From positions 62,001 to 126,000 of the forward strand of contig NZ_JGYW01000005.1 in the NCBI RefSeq assembly GCF_000741205.1: a stretch of 64,000 bases of DNA, given 5' to 3'. Positions 9,552-18,688 of the stretch are shown here, one piece after another (the first letter of the stretch is position 1; each line of letters opens with the position of its first letter). Origin of the DNA: Bifidobacterium gallicum DSM 20093 = LMG 11596. GTDB taxonomy: Bacteria; Actinomycetota; Actinomycetes; Actinomycetales; Bifidobacteriaceae. The position numbers and the translations under genes were made by a program. The notes beneath the pieces are model-generated. The model made no database searches and was not told where the DNA came from. It worked only from the letters and a program-made list of their open reading frames with translations.

Positions 9552-10826
9552 TTGGCACCCACGTTGCAGCAGATTCGCGAGCAGTTCCCGATCCTTGGCA
9601 CCACTGTGCATGGCAAACCGCTTGTATATCTGGATTCAGCGGCCACAGCGCAAAAACCGCAGAGTGTCATTGATGCTGAATCGCAGTTCTATGCGACAAT
9701 CAACGCCGGTGTGCATCGCGGCGCCCATGAACTCGCCGCCCGCTCCACGATGGCGTTTGAGGACGCCCGCGCCAAAGTCGCACGCCTGGTAGGCGCCAAT
9801 GCCCAGGAAGGCGAGGAGGAGCTTGTGGTGACGTCGGGCGCCACGGCAGGTCTCAACTTGTTGGCTACCGCGTTCGGCAACGCGTCATTGGGCCGTGGTG
9901 GACAGGCTGCGCAGCGTTTCGCGTTGCAGCCGGGTGACGAGATTGTCGTCTCCAAAGCTGAACATCATTCGGTGTTGTTGCCGTTCCAGGAATTGGCGGC
10001 CCGTACGGGCGCCACGTTGCTCTGGTTCGACTTGGACGAGGATGGTCGCATCCGATCCGACATGGCCGACGAGGTCATTAGTGAGCGCACCAAAATCGTC
10101 GCTGTCACGCATGTGGCCAATGTGACTGGCGCAATCACGGATTTGGCGCCCATCGTACGCCGCGCGCATGAGGTCGGTGCCATTATGGTGCTGGATGCCT
10201 GCCAGTCGGTGCCGCATTTGGCTGTGGATTTTCATGCGTTGGATGTGGACTTCGCCGCGTTCAGCGCACACAAGATGTATGGTCCGACGGGCGTGGGATT
10301 CCTCTATGGCAAACGTGAGTTGCTGGAAGCGTTGCCGCCGGCGAATTTTGGCGGTTCGATGGTCGAATTGGCTTGGATGGATCAGCCGGCCCAATACATG
10401 ATGCCGCCGGCACGCTTTGAAGCGGGCACCCAACCCGTCGCCCAAGTCGTGGCTGCCGGTGTGGCCGCTGAATGGATGCAAGGCATCGGCATGGACCGGT
10501 TCGAACAGCATGAACGCGCGATTGCCAAAGAATTGCTCAAGATAGGCGACATTGACGGTGTACGCATTCTTGGACCGGCCAACGACCGTGATCGCATTGG
10601 CACGGTGGCGTTCGAAATTGAGGGTGTGCATCCGCATGATGTAGGCCAATTCATTGACGCCCAAGGCATTGCGATCCGTGTGGGCCATCATTGTGCGCAA
10701 CCCGTGCATCGCCATTTCGGCGTTTATGCATCAAACCGTGCGTCAAGCGGCATTTACAATACGGTCGATGAGGCTCGGGCTTTCGTGCAAGCCGTGGCAC
10801 AGGTACGACCGTTTTTTCACGCATAG
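9552..10826 (+). CDS. sufS: Cysteine desulfurase SufS
   Basis: Class II PLP-dependent cysteine desulfurase that takes sulfur from cysteine for Fe-S assembly. The 424-residue product starts at a TTG (9552) five bases after AAGGAG, giving the family start APTLQQIREQFPIL; the frame is open upstream to 9420 but that part overlaps sufC and has no site. The PLP lysine is K241 in SAHKMYGPTG, and the sulfur-accepting Cys is C381 in RVGHHCAQP, as in SufS rather than IscS/NifS. The next gene, sufU, encodes its expected sulfur acceptor. Confidence 0.96.
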   Translation: MAPTLQQIREQFPILGTTVHGKPLVYLDSAATAQKPQSVIDAESQFYATINAGVHRGAHELAARSTMAFEDARAKVARLVGANAQEGEEELVVTSGATAGLNLLATAFGNASLGRGGQAAQRFALQPGDEIVVSKAEHHSVLLPFQELAARTGATLLWFDLDEDGRIRSDMADEVISERTKIVAVTHVANVTGAITDLAPIVRRAHEVGAIMVLDACQSVPHLAVDFHALDVDFAAFSAHKMYGPTGVGFLYGKRELLEALPPANFGGSMVELAWMDQPAQYMMPPARFEAGTQPVAQVVAAGVAAEWMQGIGMDRFEQHERAIAKELLKIGDIDGVRILGPANDRDRIGTVAFEIEGVHPHDVGQFIDAQGIAIRVGHHCAQPVHRHFGVYASNRASSGIYNTVDEARAFVQAVAQVRPFFHA

Positions 10827-10847
10827 TGGGAGAAAAGGGAAATAAAT

Positions 10848-11408
10848 ATGGCCGAAATAGATAGCGGACTGGAACAAATGTATCAGGAGGTCATTCTTGA
10901 AGCCTCCAAACATCCGCACGGCAAGCAAACGTTCGCTGCTGATCTGGCCGACGAACATGCCACAGCGGGGCAAGCCAGCGTGACCGCGCTGCATGAAGCT
11001 TGCACTACCGGGCAGTCCCACCAGTTCAACCCGACGTGCGGTGATGAAGCGACCGTATATGTGGAAATCAGCGCGCAAGAACCGCATATCATTGAGCGTC
11101 TGATTTGGGACGGCCATGGATGTTCAATTAGCCAAGCCAGCTTGTCAGTCATGGTTGATCTGGTGGAAGGCCAACCAGTCGACCATGCGATGGAACTGTT
11201 TGCGGATTTCCATGAGCTGATGCAATCGCGCGGCAGGGGATTGGATGACGAGTCCAAGGAAGAAGCGTTGGGTGACGCAGTGGTCTTCCAAGGTGTATCG
11301 AAATATCCGATGCGCATCAAATGCGCATTGCTGGGATGGGAAGGTCTCAAGGATTCGATGGCCAGGGCGTTGACAGCTTCGGGCTCACCGGCGCAAGATG
11401 AGGCCTAG
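10848..11408 (+). CDS. sufU: SufU sulfur-transfer / scaffold-like protein
   Basis: Zinc-containing partner that accepts persulfide sulfur from SufS in Gram-positive Suf systems. The 186-residue protein is of the IscU fold with the three conserved cysteines at C64 (TCGDE, with the Asp ligand two residues on), C92 (GHGCSISQAS) and C159 (IKCALLGWE). The insertion between the second and third Cys that distinguishes SufU from IscU is present. A GGAG-containing site precedes the ATG and the gene follows sufS by 21 bases. Confidence 0.95.
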   Translation: MAEIDSGLEQMYQEVILEASKHPHGKQTFAADLADEHATAGQASVTALHEACTTGQSHQFNPTCGDEATVYVEISAQEPHIIERLIWDGHGCSISQASLSVMVDLVEGQPVDHAMELFADFHELMQSRGRGLDDESKEEALGDAVVFQGVSKYPMRIKCALLGWEGLKDSMARALTASGSPAQDEA

Positions 11409-11456
11409 CCAAGAACGACGCAGTCACGTACCATTACATGACAGGAGAAACGAACG

Positions 11457-12011
11457 ATGTCGGATTCCATGGTGCCCGGACCGCAGTCAACTATTTTTGA
11501 AGCGGTCAACCGAGCCATACCGAATGTTGATGAGGCTGAGGCTGTGATGGCCAATCCTTCATTGGCAAAAAACCTCAAAGGAGGAACCTTGCAGCAGGAA
11601 CAGCATGAATGCGCATGCGGTGGGCATGGCGAGGATGGATGCTGCAACAATGGCATTGCGATGAAAGCCATCGATGATATTGGCCGTGCCACAGCAGAAG
11701 ATGTCAAAGAAGCGTTGCACCAGGTCATCGATCCCGAACTCGGCATCGATGTGGTTGACTTGGGACTTGTCTACGGCATTGAAATTGACGAGTTGGGACG
11801 TGCGATCCTGACGATGACATTGACGACACCCGCATGCCCGTTGACTGATTTGATTGAAGATGAATGCGCCACAACATTGGCTGGACTCGTGGAAGAGTTC
11901 CGCATTGACTGGACGTGGACGCCGCGCTGGACTGTCAACAACATCACGCCTGAGGGACGTGAACAGCTGGCGGCCATCGGGTTTAATCTCGACGCGTTGC
12001 CGCGATACTGA
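11457..12011 (+). CDS. MIP18/DUF59 Fe-S maturation protein (SufT-like) with Cys-rich N-terminal extension
   Basis: C-terminal residues about 78-184 form a MIP18-type domain (DPELGIDVVDLGLVYGIEI, then TTPACPLTD with the conserved Cys), a family that helps deliver Fe-S clusters to client proteins. Its place as last gene of the suf operon, 48 bases after sufU with ACAGGAG upstream, supports that role. The unusual part is the first 75 residues: a predicted helical stretch followed by HECACGGHGEDGCC, a cluster of four cysteines and two histidines that looks metal- or cluster-binding. Many relatives consist of the MIP18 domain alone. The domain call is firm; a metal site in the extension is inference. 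Confidence 0.9.
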   Translation: MSDSMVPGPQSTIFEAVNRAIPNVDEAEAVMANPSLAKNLKGGTLQQEQHECACGGHGEDGCCNNGIAMKAIDDIGRATAEDVKEALHQVIDPELGIDVVDLGLVYGIEIDELGRAILTMTLTTPACPLTDLIEDECATTLAGLVEEFRIDWTWTPRWTVNNITPEGREQLAAIGFNLDALPRY

Positions 12012-12056
12012 TGGTGCCGGCATACCAATAGGCGGATATTCACGATTCATATGATT

Positions 12057-12105
12057 GCGCCTCACATCGCTCCTCAATGGAGCTGATGTGAGGCGCAGCT
12101 TCTTT
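12057..12105 (+). terminator. Terminator of the suf operon
   Basis: Stem GCGCCTCACATC / GATGTGAGGCGC extended by GCTCC/GGAGC, then AGCTTCTTT. It also sits at the convergent boundary with the minus-strand methyltransferase gene. Confidence 0.85.
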
Positions 12106-12155
12106 ATTGTGCTTGCTTGGGTGAGAGATTGATGGCATGACGTGTACCGTGCGGC

Positions 12156-13037
12156 TCACTTTCGTGTGGCATAAAACGCCACGGCGCTGGATGCGGCAAC
12201 ATTGAGCGAGTCAACACCATGGCTCATTGGTATTTTGACGGTCAAATCAGCATGGGCGATTGTGGTATGGCTTAAACCGTCGCCTTCAGTGCCGAAAATC
12301 AACGCGAGTTTATCGATATGGTCACGTTCCAGCGGGTCGCTGCGCAAGCGACGTTCCAGCTCTTGCATCGAAATGGAATCATCAGTCAACGCCATGGCCA
12401 CAGTAGTGAAGCCCAAGCCATGCAATTGCTCAAGTCCCGCCTCAGGCCATGCATGTTTGTCGGCGGTGCGCACATCACCCTCACCGCCGATACGCGTCCA
12501 TGGTACTTGGAATACCGTGCCCATCGATACGCGTGCTGCACGACGATACAGCGGGTCGGCACACGATGGAGTAACAAGCACGGCATCCACGTCCAACGCG
12601 GCCGCTGACCGCATGATGGCGCCCACATTCGTATGATCCACCACATTTTCCAACACAGCCACACGGGTTGCATTGCGGCATACGTCCTCGACACTAGGCA
12701 ATGGCCAGCGACGCATAGCCGCTAACGCGCCACGATGCAACCGGTAGCCGGTCAGCTTGTGCAGCGTGGCCTCACTGCCAATGTATACGGGAATGTCAGG
12801 CCCCCAATGCTCGTCAATGAAGGCGAACTCATCGCCCATACCATCAATCCACTGTTCTTCCACCAGCAAGGACAATGGTTCGCGGCCTGCGGCCAACGCG
12901 CGGTCGATGACTTTTGGCGATTCGGCGATAAACAGACCTTTGCTTGGCTCAAGTTTGTTGCGCAACTGCAATTCAGTCAGGTTCACATAAGCGTTGATAC
13001 GTTCATCATCAACGGAATCAATCGGTATGAACTGCAT
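12156..13037 (-). CDS. TrmH/SpoU-family RNA 2'-O-methyltransferase
   Basis: SAM-dependent 2'-O-ribose methyltransferase of the SPOUT class acting on tRNA or rRNA; the exact target nucleotide cannot be told. The 293-residue product has an N-terminal RNA-binding part (VNLTELQLRNKLEP, then LFIAESPKVIDRAL) and a C-terminal SPOUT domain with the motifs NVGAIMRSAAAL, LIFGTEGDGLS and IPMSHGVDSLNVAASSAVA, which build the SAM-binding knot. The frame stays open to 13217, but the ATG at 13037 is preceded by GAAAGG and fits the family. A promoter with a perfect -35 lies about 150 bases upstream on the minus strand. It converges with the suf operon. Confidence 0.93.
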   Translation of the reverse strand: MQFIPIDSVDDERINAYVNLTELQLRNKLEPSKGLFIAESPKVIDRALAAGREPLSLLVEEQWIDGMGDEFAFIDEHWGPDIPVYIGSEATLHKLTGYRLHRGALAAMRRWPLPSVEDVCRNATRVAVLENVVDHTNVGAIMRSAAALDVDAVLVTPSCADPLYRRAARVSMGTVFQVPWTRIGGEGDVRTADKHAWPEAGLEQLHGLGFTTVAMALTDDSISMQELERRLRSDPLERDHIDKLALIFGTEGDGLSHTTIAHADLTVKIPMSHGVDSLNVAASSAVAFYATRK

Positions 13038-13192
13038 GGCAAAGCCGGCCTTTCTACAGATGCGCACATTCGGATGACAGGGATAGGGAAGTTCGCTGAT
13101 CGGAAGCGCTCCAGTCGTAGCGTACGCCAGAATACCAACAACTGTGCGGCCTGTGCGGCACACATGATGGCCGTGAACACTACGGAATGTCC

Positions 13193-13222
13193 ATATTGTG
13201 AACGTGTCGTCCATCATGTCAA
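13193..13222 (-). promoter_or_regulatory. Putative promoter of the TrmH-type gene
   Basis: On the minus strand TTGACA (13222-13217), an 18-base spacer and CAATAT (13198-13193). Transcription would start near 13186, leaving a leader of about 150 bases before the ATG at 13037. Confidence 0.55.
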
Positions 13223-13237
13223 CGTGGCGCTGCTAGG

Positions 13238-13758
13238 TTAACGGAAAACTTCACACGTCTTCGATACGCCAGATTCGCTGACAACACCGATTGACGTTGT
13301 TCTATGGAAAGGAGACCCATGCAGGTTATGGCATCACCTTGCACTGCGCAGGGTTTCCTCAATGTGCGGCACGATGACATGATGGCCGTTGCCGCAATTC
13401 GTCGAATGCGTAACTCCCGGACCAACGAGATGGCCGGGGACCTTGCAATCGCTGTTCGGTAATCATTATGCGATTGTGACATTCGCCGGTCCATCCGCAA
13501 TCCGGGAGCTTTGCCGCATAGCAAGCGCATACGTTGACATCGTATTGCTAGTTGCCGCAGTGCTGATATTGTCCAAGCTGTTCTTCACATCCCGTCATAT
13601 GTCAATGTGACCCACAACGTATTGAGCCACATGACGGTTGCCGCTTGACCAAGCCCCATTATCAGACCATTTGACATCACATGGATCGCCAGGCAACCCA
13701 ATCACCATTTCCATTCCCTGCCTTGCGCACCATGCGAATCCTGTATGAAGGAACCATC
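13238..13758. other. Gene-poor stretch upstream of the sulfhydrylase gene
   Basis: Apart from the 47-codon ORF at 13319, a second frame open from 13389 to 13610 ends in a clear hydrophobic segment (YVDIVLLVAAVLILSKLFF) and a short basic tail. It has no good start site; it begins inside the first ORF in another frame. The pair could be one frameshifted gene relic or unrelated. No terminator or known riboswitch fold was recognised. Confidence 0.4.
13319..13462 (+). CDS. Possible 47-residue ORF with strong ribosome binding site, unknown
   Basis: An ATG at 13319 follows AAAGGAG at a four- to five-base spacing, among the best ribosome binding sites in the window, and opens a 47-codon frame ending in TAA. 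The peptide has six methionines and one cysteine and no recognisable domain. It lies about 300 bases before an O-acetylhomoserine sulfhydrylase gene, so a translated leader in sulfur/methionine control is conceivable. Alternatively it is the 5' relic of a broken gene. I do not recognise it. Confidence 0.35.
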   Translation: MQVMASPCTAQGFLNVRHDDMMAVAAIRRMRNSRTNEMAGDLAIAVR

Positions 13759-15039
13759 ATGACGAACCAGCATTTCGAAACCCTCCAAATCCACGCCGGC
13801 CAGGAAACGCCTGATCCGGCCACAGACGCACGCGCCGTGCCGATTTATGCCACCACATCATTCGTGTTCAATGACAGCGCCCATGCCGCAGCACGCTTTG
13901 GGTTGAGCGACGCGGGCAACATTTACGGACGTTTGACCAATCCCACACAGGAAGTGCTCGAGCAGCGAGTGGCTGCACTTGAAGGGGGAGTGGCCGCACT
14001 GGCTGTGGCATCGGGCGCAGCCGCCATCACCTATGTGGTCCAAGCTTTGGCCCACCAAGGGGACCACATTGTGGCACAACGCACGATTTATGGCGGTTCA
14101 GCGAATCTGCTGACGCATACGCTACCGGACTTCGGTATTGACTCGACACTCGTGGACGTGCATGACCTTGATGCGGTCAAAGCGGCAATCCGCCCGGAAA
14201 CAAAGGCGTTGTACATCGAAACGTTGGGCAATCCCAACAGTGATATCCCTGATATTGATGCATTAGCGCAGATCGCCCACAATCACGGGCTGCCGCTCGT
14301 AGTGGACAACACGTTCGGTACGCCATATCTGATTCGTCCGATTGAGCATGGTGCCGACATTGTGGTGCATTCGGGTACCAAGTTCATTGGCGGCCATGGC
14401 GCTGCGCTGGGCGGCCTGATTGTGGATGGCGGCACGTTCGATTGGGCTGCGTCCGGCCGATTCCCATGGCTTTCCGAACCCAATGCCAGCTATCATGGAG
14501 TCCGGTTTACCGAGGCTGCAGGACCGGCCGCATTCGCGACATATGTGCGAGCCATCCTACTGCGCGATACAGGTGCCACGATTTCGCCGTTTAACGTATT
14601 CCTGTTGCTGCTGGGATTGGAAACGCTCTCATTGCGTGTGGAACGGCATGCCTATAACACGCAGCGTGTTATTGAGTATCTGGCAAACCATCCACTCGTC
14701 GAGACCGTGCATCATCCGTCGTTGCCTGACCATCCTGACCATGAGTTGTACCAGCAGTATTTCCCGAACGGTGCAGGCTCCATTTTCACGTTTGAGATCA
14801 AGGGTGGGCAAGAGGAAGCGTGGCGGTTCATCGACAATTTGGAACTGTTCTCGTTGCTTGCCAATGTGGCCGATGTCAAATCACTGGTCATTCATCCAGC
14901 CACCACGACCCATGCGCAGCTGCCCGAACAAGAACTGGCTCAAGCCGGCATCAAGCCCAATACGATTCGCCTGTCCATCGGCACTGAACATATTGATGAC
15001 ATCCTCGCCGACCTCGATTGCGGATTCGCCGCACTCTAA
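13759..15039 (+). CDS. metY: O-acetylhomoserine sulfhydrylase (aminocarboxypropyltransferase)
   Basis: PLP enzyme of the Cys/Met metabolism family that makes homocysteine from O-acetylhomoserine and sulfide. The 426-residue product starts FETLQIHAGQ and has the long OAH-sulfhydrylase type fold with NIYGRLTNPT for PLP phosphate contact and the PLP lysine K208 in HSGTKFIGGHG. The overall length and the insertion around residues 230-260 fit OAH sulfhydrylase rather than cystathionine gamma-synthase (about 390 residues), though family members overlap in activity. The ATG at 13759 has GAAGGA upstream; the open frame back to 13681 lacks a site. With metE and metF at 48-51 kb it would complete methionine synthesis. 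Confidence 0.9.
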   Translation: MTNQHFETLQIHAGQETPDPATDARAVPIYATTSFVFNDSAHAAARFGLSDAGNIYGRLTNPTQEVLEQRVAALEGGVAALAVASGAAAITYVVQALAHQGDHIVAQRTIYGGSANLLTHTLPDFGIDSTLVDVHDLDAVKAAIRPETKALYIETLGNPNSDIPDIDALAQIAHNHGLPLVVDNTFGTPYLIRPIEHGADIVVHSGTKFIGGHGAALGGLIVDGGTFDWAASGRFPWLSEPNASYHGVRFTEAAGPAAFATYVRAILLRDTGATISPFNVFLLLLGLETLSLRVERHAYNTQRVIEYLANHPLVETVHHPSLPDHPDHELYQQYFPNGAGSIFTFEIKGGQEEAWRFIDNLELFSLLANVADVKSLVIHPATTTHAQLPEQELAQAGIKPNTIRLSIGTEHIDDILADLDCGFAAL

Positions 15040-15171
15040 CCCGGAGGTCTTGGTGACAATGCCATAGCCATGAGCAGTGTGTGTCTCCAGTATTGCGACT
15101 TGGAGACATACACCGTTTATAGCCCCCATAGCGACTGCTCTGCTTCCATCAGATAAGGGGAGCATATATGC

Positions 15172-15206
15172 AAAAAATCCTTGGATTCGTAAGAATCCAA
15201 GGATTT
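15172..15206 (-). terminator. Terminator of the tRNA-Leu gene
   Basis: Perfect 14-bp stem AAATCCTTGGATTC / GAATCCAAGGATTT with a four-base loop; on the minus strand it is followed by six T, the strongest intrinsic terminator in the window. It starts three bases after the tRNA CCA. Confidence 0.92.
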
Positions 15207-15208
15207 CG

Positions 15209-15299
15209 TGGTGTCCGGAGCGGGACTTGAACCCGCACGCCCGTTTAAAATAGGCACTAGCACCTCAAGCTAGCGCGTCTACCATTCCGCCACCCGGAC
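15209..15299 (-). tRNA. tRNA-Leu, anticodon GAG, CCA encoded
   Basis: On the minus strand the acceptor arms GTCCGGG and TCCGGAC pair (one G-U) and are followed by A and CCA. The T arm is GCGGG-TTCAAGT-CCCGC. The anticodon loop CTTGAGG reads GAG, and the long variable arm (TGCCTATTTTAAACGGGCG region) marks a class II tRNA. Length 91 including CCA. Confidence 0.96.
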
Positions 15300-15469
15300 A
15301 GGTGTTGGTTGCTCGCGGCAACGAAATGAAACTATAAGCCGCTCCACTGGTTTACGCAAGTCTCGGCGTGTCGCATTGAGTAGGCATACCAAACACTGTC
15401 ATCTGGCGCGCATCGACATCACGGTCATGCACCACGCCGTGGGTTAGTGGCAACGGTAGATTGGAGCGC

Positions 15470-16267
15470 ATGACGAGTCCAATGTTTCTGATTGACCCCA
15501 GCCATGATGATTCACCGCTCAATGGTGACACCTTGCACGAAGGATGGGTGATTGAACTTCCGGATGCGGTACGCCGCCATGCCATGGGCGCCATGCGTCT
15601 GAAGAACGGGGACGCCCTGCAATTGTCCAACGGCAAAGGGCTGCGTATCAATGCCAGTGTGCTTGATGACCAGAGCGGCTCGGTGCAGGTGCGTAGTTTT
15701 GAGACGGAACCGGAACCGCGCATCCGGTTGGCGCTGATCCAGGCATTGGCCAAAACGGGTCATGATGAACAGGCCATTGACATGGCTACGCAGATTGGTG
15801 CCGATGAGATCATTCCGTGGCAGGCTGACCGCTCGATCGCACGGTTTAAGCAGGGGCGTACCGACCGCAAATGGCAGCAAACGCTCGTGGCTGCCACCGA
15901 GCAATCACGCCGCGCATGGATTCCCAAGCTTGGCGAATGTGTGCGTTCTTCAGGTGTCGAAGCCATTTGTCGCCGTGCCTGTGTGCATGGGGATGTGGTG
16001 GTTGTGTTGCATCAGGATGAAACCACGCATTGGTCGCATGTCGAAGAAGCTGTGCAAGCGATGATGAACCGCACGTTTGAAGACGAACGTGCACGAACCG
16101 TGTATGTCGTGGTCGGTCCCGAAGGCGGCATCAGCGAACAGGAAGTGGCGCAGTTCGCCAAAGCCGGAGCATTGTGTTGCGTACTGGGCAGTACCATCTT
16201 GCGGGCGGCTAGTGCGGGACCGGTGGCCTTGGCATTGCTGAGCCGCACAACGGGACGCATCCTGTAA
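15470..16267 (+). CDS. rsmE: 16S rRNA (uracil-1498-N3)-methyltransferase RsmE
   Basis: Methylates U1498 of 16S rRNA in the assembled 30S subunit. The 265-residue protein has an N-terminal PUA-like RNA-binding part and a C-terminal SPOUT domain with GPEGGISEQEV and LGSTILRAASAGPVALALL, the RsmE knot motifs. The ATG at 15470 is preferred; a TTG at 15461 is part of its ribosome binding region (TTGGAG). First gene of the co-directional rsmE-HIT-phoH-ybeY-CBS-era group, an arrangement common in actinobacteria. Confidence 0.94.
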   Translation: MTSPMFLIDPSHDDSPLNGDTLHEGWVIELPDAVRRHAMGAMRLKNGDALQLSNGKGLRINASVLDDQSGSVQVRSFETEPEPRIRLALIQALAKTGHDEQAIDMATQIGADEIIPWQADRSIARFKQGRTDRKWQQTLVAATEQSRRAWIPKLGECVRSSGVEAICRRACVHGDVVVVLHQDETTHWSHVEEAVQAMMNRTFEDERARTVYVVVGPEGGISEQEVAQFAKAGALCCVLGSTILRAASAGPVALALLSRTTGRIL

Positions 16268-16385
16268 CTGGAGTTAAGTCTGCGCCGCTATCGTTGAATC
16301 CTATAGGCGCCCATGCGTCGGCATAGTGCACGCGCCACAACATTGGCCTATATTGATGTGGCGAAAATCCGGCAATATCAATACG

Positions 16386-16433
16386 ATGGTGCTCAGTACG
16401 CATGAGTGTGGCACCCACGCCCGTGAGCACCAT
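16386..16433. repeat. 10-bp inverted repeat between rsmE and the HIT gene
   Basis: ATGGTGCTCA (16386-16395) and TGAGCACCAT (16424-16433) are perfect inverse copies 28 bases apart, just before the HIT gene. It may be a terminator-like hairpin for rsmE or a leader structure; no T-run follows. Confidence 0.45.
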
Positions 16434-16460
16434 GATGGCAACATGATTAGAAAGGGAACC

Positions 16461-16796
16461 ATGAAGGACGAGAATTGCATTTTCTGCAAGATTATCGACT
16501 GTGAAATCCCCAGTGAGAAAGTCTACGAAGACCAGACCACCTACGCCTTCAAAGATATCAATCCTCAGGCGAAAGTACATATCATCATTGTGCCGCGCAA
16601 CCATTATGAGAATGTGGCGCAGCTGGCCAAAGCTGATCCCAAGCAGCTGGCCCATATGGTGCAAGTGGCGCAGCAGCTCGCCGATGAGGAGTTCCATGGC
16701 GCATACCGTCTGGTATTCAATACGGGCGAAGATGCGGGGCAAACCGTGTTCCATGTGCATGGCCATATTTTGACCGGTGAAAAACTTGATGAATAA
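16461..16796 (+). CDS. HIT-family nucleotide-binding hydrolase
   Basis: A 111-residue histidine-triad protein. The catalytic motif HVHGHIL, preceded by GQTVF, is at about residues 96-105, and the N-terminal CIFCKIID is the usual Zn-linked start of the HINT branch, which hydrolyses nucleoside phosphoramidates such as AMP-lysine. The true substrate is unknown. The ATG at 16461 has AAAGGG six bases upstream; earlier in-frame starts have no support. It sits between rsmE and phoH. Confidence 0.93.
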   Translation: MKDENCIFCKIIDCEIPSEKVYEDQTTYAFKDINPQAKVHIIIVPRNHYENVAQLAKADPKQLAHMVQVAQQLADEEFHGAYRLVFNTGEDAGQTVFHVHGHILTGEKLDE

Positions 16797-16907
16797 AGCC
16801 GCGACGAGAGGTGGGCAGAAATCAATATCGTGAATCTGCCCACATTCCTGAATCATTGTGCGCAAACTTTACACGCAACCAACTAACAAGGGGATGACAA
16901 AACAGCC

Positions 16908-18035
16908 TTGGCGACCACCACACGAACCGTGACGATTCCCGACCGACTTGACGCGGTCAACGTTTTCGGACCCGCAGACGAAGTGCTGCGCGAAATTGAT
17001 GAACGCTTCGGTGACATTACCATGCACGTTCGCGGCAATACCGTGACGATTCAATCAACAACCCGGGAAGGCGAGTCCCAAGCCAGCCAAGCCCAAGACA
17101 TTCTTGAGCAAGTGATGGACGCCGCCTATGGGTCGCCTATGGACGCCGCTACCGTCCGCCGCATGCTCGATCAGCAAGTGCTGTCCAATCCCGTTCGCCA
17201 GCTGGTTCCCGGACACGGTGAAACGGTCGAGAAATTGCGCGCCGCTGAACGTTCGATCCGCTCGCCACGTGAGCAGCGGGCCGAACGGCGCAAGCCGCAG
17301 GTTCCGGGAACGATCACGTTTGCAGCAGGCGTTCCGGTGCGCCCCAAAACAGCAGGACAAACAGCCCTCGTCAACGCAATCAATGACGCGACAATCACGT
17401 TCGCAATCGGTCCGGCAGGCACGGGAAAAACGTATCTGGCCGTGGCCAAAGCCGTGCGTGATTTTCAGGACGGCCGTATCCGGCGCATCATTCTGACACG
17501 TCCGGCAGTGGAAGCAGGAGAACGATTAGGATTTCTGCCCGGCACATTGAACGAGAAAGTCGATCCCTATCTGCGACCTCTCTATGACGCGCTATCCGAC
17601 ATGCTGGGCCCCGACCAACTCAAGCGCTGCATGGATGACGGCTCGATTGAAGTGGCACCCTTGGCGTACATGCGCGGACGCACACTCAATGACGCGTTCG
17701 TGATTCTTGACGAAGCGCAGAACACAACGGAACAGCAGATGAAAATGTTCCTGACGCGCCTGGGATTCAATACCAAAATGGTGGTCACAGGGGATGTGAC
17801 CCAGGTTGATCTGGAGACGCCGCGCACGCGCAGCGGGTTGCAGTCGATTGAACGTATCTTGGGTGGCATTGCCGGCATTGCATTTGTGCACTTGGGTGAG
17901 CATGATGTAGTCCGGCATGCCTTGGTGGGCCGGATTGTGGCGGCATATGAACAGGCCGATGCCGCGGCCGGCGGCCATGCGCCAACCCGAGCCGCACATG
18001 GCAAGCGGCAGCATAGCGAGGAGCAAACGCAATGA
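16908..18035 (+). CDS. phoH: PhoH-family ATPase/RNA-associated protein
   Basis: Cytoplasmic ATPase of the PhoH/YbeZ type, linked to RNA processing with YbeY. The 375-residue protein has an N-terminal KH-like nucleic acid region, Walker A GPAGTGKT at residues about 168-175, and Walker [10 protein letters not shown] near 265. The start is a TTG giving [22 protein letters not shown] lies about 15 bases upstream, which is a long spacing, so the exact start is uncertain. The stop overlaps the ybeY start by four bases (ATGA), which indicates translational coupling with its usual partner. Confidence 0.93.
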   Translation: MATTTRTVTIPDRLDAVNVFGPADEVLREIDERFGDITMHVRGNTVTIQSTTREGESQASQAQDILEQVMDAAYGSPMDAATVRRMLDQQVLSNPVRQLVPGHGETVEKLRAAERSIRSPREQRAERRKPQVPGTITFAAGVPVRPKTAGQTALVNAINDATITFAIGPAGTGKTYLAVAKAVRDFQDGRIRRIILTRPAVEAGERLGFLPGTLNEKVDPYLRPLYDALSDMLGPDQLKRCMDDGSIEVAPLAYMRGRTLNDAFVILDEAQNTTEQQMKMFLTRLGFNTKMVVTGDVTQVDLETPRTRSGLQSIERILGGIAGIAFVHLGEHDVVRHALVGRIVAAYEQADAAAGGHAPTRAAHGKRQHSEEQTQ

Positions 18036-18577
18036 GCGTGGACGTGACCAATGAAACCCAATGGCAGATTGATGGAAAAGTGTTTTCCGATCTGGCGTTA
18101 TGGGTGATGGAACAGATGCAAGTGAGCACGCAGTCGGATTTGGCCATCCTGTTTGTCGATCCCGACCCGATTGCGCAACTGCATGAACGCTGGATGGGAC
18201 TGTTGGGACCTACCGATGTGATGAGTTTCCCGATGGATGAACTGCGTCCGGGAAGCACCAACGCACTGTCGGAAGGCATTCTTGGCGACATTGTGATCTG
18301 CCCGTGGGTGGCAGCCCAACAGGCTGCCGCCGCAGGGCACAGCGCAATGGAAGAGATGCTGCTGCTGACGATCCATGGCGTATTGCATCTGCTGGGCTAT
18401 GACCACCGCACCAAAGACCAGGAACGCCAAATGTTCGGCTTGCAACGCCAACTGCTGTTGACATTCTTTGCCGTGCGCCAAGGCACGCACTGGTCGCTCG
18501 AAGCGCCGCAAGGGGTGCCTGACGCTTTGCAAATATGGGATGCGGAACACGGCGGATTGCGCCAGTTTGGCCATTGA
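18032..18577 (+). CDS. ybeY: Endoribonuclease / rRNA maturation factor YbeY
   Basis: Zn-dependent single-strand RNase needed for 16S rRNA 3' end maturation and ribosome quality control. The metal site [11 protein letters not shown] (three His with H-x3-H-x5-H spacing) lies at about residues 112-122. At 181 residues it is slightly longer than the usual 150-165, the excess being a C-terminal tail. It overlaps phoH by four bases and is followed after 111 bases by the CBS-domain gene. Confidence 0.95.
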   Translation: MSVDVTNETQWQIDGKVFSDLALWVMEQMQVSTQSDLAILFVDPDPIAQLHERWMGLLGPTDVMSFPMDELRPGSTNALSEGILGDIVICPWVAAQQAAAAGHSAMEEMLLLTIHGVLHLLGYDHRTKDQERQMFGLQRQLLLTFFAVRQGTHWSLEAPQGVPDALQIWDAEHGGLRQFGH

Positions 18578-18688
18578 GTGCGTGATGATTGCGCAATGCT
18601 CAAGCTTGTTTTTACGGGTTGACGCGGGGCGCCGTGTTCATGGAAACCATCCGCATGCAAACCATGCAAACAAGGAAGAAGGAGCCTC

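Noticed and set aside
15172-15206. Attenuator or CRISPR-like repeat next to the tRNA
   Set aside because: A single perfect stem with a T-run on the minus strand directly after the tRNA is simply its terminator.
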